Both the position numbers and the translations under genes were made by a program. Below are positions 60,994-64,000 of a DNA stretch of 64,000 nucleotides, piece by piece. The DNA lies in contig CM076147.1 in assembly GCA_038025085.1 (NCBI GenBank), positions 42,678,766-42,742,765 of the forward strand, written 5' to 3'. A model generated the notes under the pieces. The model was given only the letters and a program-made list of their open reading frames with translations, did not search any database and was not told the origin of the DNA. Positions within the stretch are counted from its first letter, which is position 1; every line of letters starts with the position of its first letter. Source of the DNA: Tetragonia tetragonoides. Its lineage: Eukaryota > Streptophyta > Magnoliopsida > Caryophyllales > Aizoaceae.

Positions 60994-62524
60994 CACGGCT
61001 CTCTGTCTCTGAAAGTGATAAGAAGGCTTCAATGTGAACTGTTTATTTTCTATTCATTTCTTTTGTTTCTTTCGTATTGATGTAAGTACCAGTAATGGTT
61101 TTCAAATGCTTCAAACTTACAACGGATAGCTTTCTGCTCTTGTTTTCCTTTGTATAATGAACTTCACTTGTGATTTTTCTATAAATACTATGTTCTGCAC
61201 AGTAGTGTGATGTACATTGCACCATCAGAATGTGCTTACTTTGGCATATCACTGTTTGTTTCATGGTTTTAAAGAGCTTAATTCATATGTTTGCAACACT
61301 TCTGGTGCTTGCAATCCTGGTTCTTGTTCAACAAAATTGACGTCTGCCCCAGCAATTTTGTGACCACTAACCAGTGTGGCATCTCTAGGGTACTGTGTGC
61401 AGAAGCAGCACCTATCTTCATCCTTGGGAATGGCATGCATTGATAATAAAATATGGAATCATAACATTCTTCTGTGGACATTAAAATTCAGTAGGGCACT
61501 AAACTTCCCCATTGCTGTCTGCAATTTCTGGTGTGAACACAGTTGCAACTTTTATAGCATTATCTTTGGCATCCTATGCTAAGAAAATCGTAGATAGTGT
61601 AACTATATGAATCTGCAGGTGTGTTTATAGCATCTGACCTTGTTCATAACACAGGTTCTGTATTCTAGCTAGTTGTTTCTACAGTTTCTGCATGTCAGAT
61701 CATTATTGGTACTTTTGCTTGTAATAACCTGTATGTGAGGAATCTTTTGAGCTTAACAGCTTATTTCTCTTAAGCATAAGCGTTAGTGTAATTGTTGTGA
61801 ACATATATCTCGGTTTGAGCTTGCCCTTTCGTTTGAATGTTCAAGCCCTTAGAAAGATGCAGGCTTGAGTCCTTTGCATAGTCAGGCCAGGCTTACTAGT
61901 TGGACCTAAGACTATATTAGAGGGCTATTTCCACATTTGCTTTTAGATTAGTGCTCCCCTCATGGTCAGTTAAGGCCATGAGAAGTAGTGATAGGCGTGC
62001 TGAGGGTGGAGATCATGATAAAGAATTGGTGATGATAAGGGTGGAGGATAGCTTGCTAGAAAAGAACGGTGACTCGAAAACCCTGCGGAGAACTGGCGAG
62101 CAATAAGGTTCAACTTTGGCAGTTTGGCTTTTGAAATTCCTGCATCCATGTTAAGGCTTCTCGGTCTTATGAACTCAAACTTGACATGTCCTGCACTGGT
62201 ATTCTCCAGCCTATATGAAGTAATCTTTTCCTGTACTCGTATATTCCATGAAATTAAATTCACCAGTTTCTGAGATCTACAGGCTGAAGTTAGGATTCAG
62301 CTTCAGTGCTGGTATTTTGCCTTTTCACATATAAAGACTAGTATAGAGTTCACCAGAAAAGATACACAATGAAAACACGAGGTAATCATTACTCATTTAC
62401 TCACACCTAAACATTGCTTGGAAAAGAAGATCATTTTTACAGTAGCAGTAATAGTAAGCCACTGTCCTTGCCCTGACTATCGATTCGAGCTTCTGTAAGC
62501 CACTTGTAATGTAGGTGCCTATAA
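60994..62524. other. intergenic
   Basis: The 3' UTR of the F-box gene, then spacer. It includes copy B of the duplicated segment. A 97-codon minus-strand ORF (61970-62263) overlaps that segment and has no motifs. Confidence 0.4.
61790..62035 (+). repeat. duplicated segment, copy B
   Basis: Matches 56490-56740: gttgtgaac, gagcttgcccttt, gagtcctttgcatagtca, agagggctattt and gctgagggtggagatcat appear in the same order and spacing. Confidence 0.6.
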
Positions 62525-63593
62525 TCATCTGTATAATAAATGCTTATAGGCTTCCTTTGCATCTCCATTCTCCACATTCACCTCATAAACCTGGAATGAT
62601 GTGGTCTTATAGCAACGCTTGTTGTATTTCACTTCTTTCACCCTACTGATAAGTAACAATCGACCCTCCGATTCAACCAAGTAGAAAAATTTACGTTTTC
62701 GAAACATATAAGCTGCTGACATACCAATACCATTACAACTCCCATATTTGTCATAACAAGGGGAGAAGAGACCCTGTGTTGCGAATCCAACAACCAGGCG
62801 AGGAAGAGCTTGTGCAGGTCGAAAAGCTAAAAGATTGCCATAATAATTATCAACTGCATAAAATTCACCTTTGTAAAAAGTGATATCGCTGCAAAGACTA
62901 AGCTAAGGGAATCCCCTATGGTTGTTGATCGTCAACTTCAACTCAACCCAATGTCGGTCACCTTTCTTCCATGTTATCACCATTTCAGATTGGTGAGATT
63001 TTCGCATAACTATAGCTACACATACAGTAATCATCATCAGTTAATGGATTGCCTGACAAGATAAATTTCTCAAAGTGTTTATGCATAAAGCTGTAGATTA
63101 GTTCTGGGAGATGTATTTGGACTCCGGAAAAGGGGTTAATGAGAGATAGTTTCCTAGACTTATAAAGCAGCCATCCATGCGACGATAACAAGTCATGTCC
63201 TTGATTCTTATTCACATGAGGGAGCTCCAAGTAGCGTCGTTGGATCTTACTAGGGCGACAGCAGAGGCTGTACATGAGACAGCCACAGTATTTCAGACCA
63301 TGGCGACTGTAGTACTCGGGATTATTATTATCAGACTGATTTTTATGATCTGCAAACATCATCCATGGCAACTGTTGATAGTCGTGAGGCAAGGCCAGCA
63401 ACGATGATGATATGGAACTCGACCACGGTAGCAATTTGGCGGGAATGCATGCACGGAATTTGACATCTTTGGTGGCTGCTGCAGATCTCCAACAAGTGCA
63501 AACTGCACTGAACGACATGAAATCCTCATGGAATTCGATAAGCTCGAGAACCTTAACAGCGACATCCTTTGGTATGTCGCCCCAATTTGACAT
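62525..63593 (-). pseudogene. F-box/DUF295 (KIB-like) gene, disrupted
   Basis: Minus-strand ATG 63593 begins MSNWGDIPKDVAVKVLELIE and an F-box ending FSAVCTCWRSAAA, then LPWMMFADH, SSHGWLLYKSRKLSLINPFS and IHLPEL. These are the usual landmarks of DUF295-type F-box proteins. The frame stops at 62985 (ISPI), while homology continues in a shifted frame (SEMVITWKKGDRHWVELKL) to an in-frame TAG near 62905. Beyond it come SDITFYKGEFYAVDNYYGNL, PRLVVGF and a C-terminal block YFLVESEGRLLLISRV-like through YKHLLYR (62525). One frameshift plus one in-frame stop favour a pseudogene; a mis-seen small intron around 62985-62900 is the alternative. Confidence 0.72.
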
Positions 63594-63850
63594 CCTGCAA
63601 CTGTGACCTATAGTTATTGAATAAGATGATTTAATTTCCCATGCCCAAGATCAACGCTTTATGCTCTCGGGGTGCATCTTTATATATGCACCACCAATGC
63701 AGGCCAGGCTCACGAGTGTCTCTTAGGAGTATCCAATTTGATACTCTCGAGATCATCTAAAAATTTTGCGAGCCTCTTTATAGCTCCTATTTGTAAACTC
63801 TAATATTAATCCTAAGGATATAAGGAAATATAACTACTACATATATGCTT
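63594..63850. other. right-hand flank
   Basis: Promoter side of the minus-strand F-box locus. No additional gene. Confidence 0.35.
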
Positions 63851-64000
63851 AGGCTCTGTTTGATTCACCTTAATTTTACTTAAATTTAGTTCAGTTCAGT
63901 CCAATTCAGTTCAGTTCAGTTCATGTGTAACTTTATCACTCATATATCTTTTATTCCGAAATAATTTCATGATGACAATTATTTCATCGGAAAGATCTCA
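63851..64000. mobile_element. left end of a MITE-like element, cut by the window
   Basis: It starts aggctctgtttgattcacct and continues with repeated ttcagttcagtt words. The GGCTCTGTTTG start matches the left end of the element at 36839, suggesting the same broad MITE class. The right end lies outside the window. Confidence 0.4.

Noticed and set aside
61970..62263. 97-codon minus-strand ORF
   Set aside because: It overlaps a duplicated non-coding segment, has no domain, and is not open in the other copy.

Overview
The window is nuclear DNA from a flowering plant, most likely a eudicot. Spliced genes with GT-AG introns carry plant-only families: CASP-like, S40/DUF584, GAMYB-type R2R3-MYB with a miR159-like site, DUF4094 galactosyltransferase, and F-box and SKP1-like tandem duplicates. 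MITE, SINE and Helitron remnants and long CT/GA leader microsatellites fit this. Scattered 'tactccgta' motifs hint at Caryophyllales, but that is a weak guess.

Layout. 1-5.7 kb: AT-rich intergenic DNA with a Helitron-type 3' end (2753) and a 'GGATGGAGCGGATG' MITE (3992-4560). 5.7-13.1 kb: a CT-rich leader, a 118-codon ORF for an unrecognised small basic protein (5978-6334), about 6 kb without coding potential, then an S40-type senescence-regulator CDS (12491-13105). 13.8-15.0 kb: a minus-strand F-box gene with two frameshifts. 15-21.4 kb: intergenic, with a Stowaway-like MITE, a poly(T) retroposon remnant with target-site duplication (TSD), a 192-nt foldback and a SINE with a 19-bp TSD. 21.46-27.6 kb: an 11-exon beta-1,3-galactosyltransferase (402 aa), followed by an exact 127-bp tandem duplication and about 465 bp of (GA)n. 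29.4-31.35 kb: a CASP-like membrane protein whose intron 2 and first part of exon 3 are tandemly duplicated (518 bp). 32.7-35.5 kb: ATG8 (119 aa). 38.4-41.7 kb: a minus-strand GAMYB-like R2R3-MYB (436 aa). 43-47 kb: MITE, probable solo LTR and a Helitron-like element.

47.1-63.6 kb is the most distinctive part. It holds three tandem related F-box genes (one broken, two intact), a frameshifted SKP1-like gene only 38 bp downstream of the third F-box stop codon, an intact SKP1-like gene, a SKP1-like relic, a four-unit tandem repeat of about 313 bp, and two further F-box genes with frame disruptions. F-box proteins and SKP1 are direct partners in SCF ubiquitin ligases, so both halves of the same interface are duplicated side by side. 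Whether this is functional co-clustering or chance birth and death of two expanding families cannot be decided from sequence alone.

The single-copy genes have unrelated jobs: autophagy (ATG8), cell-wall or arabinogalactan glycosylation (galactosyltransferase), membrane scaffold (CASP-like), reproductive or GA-type transcription (MYB) and senescence (S40). No operon-like logic links them. Exon boundaries were set by hand from GT/AG sites, reading-frame phase and family knowledge. No database search was run.
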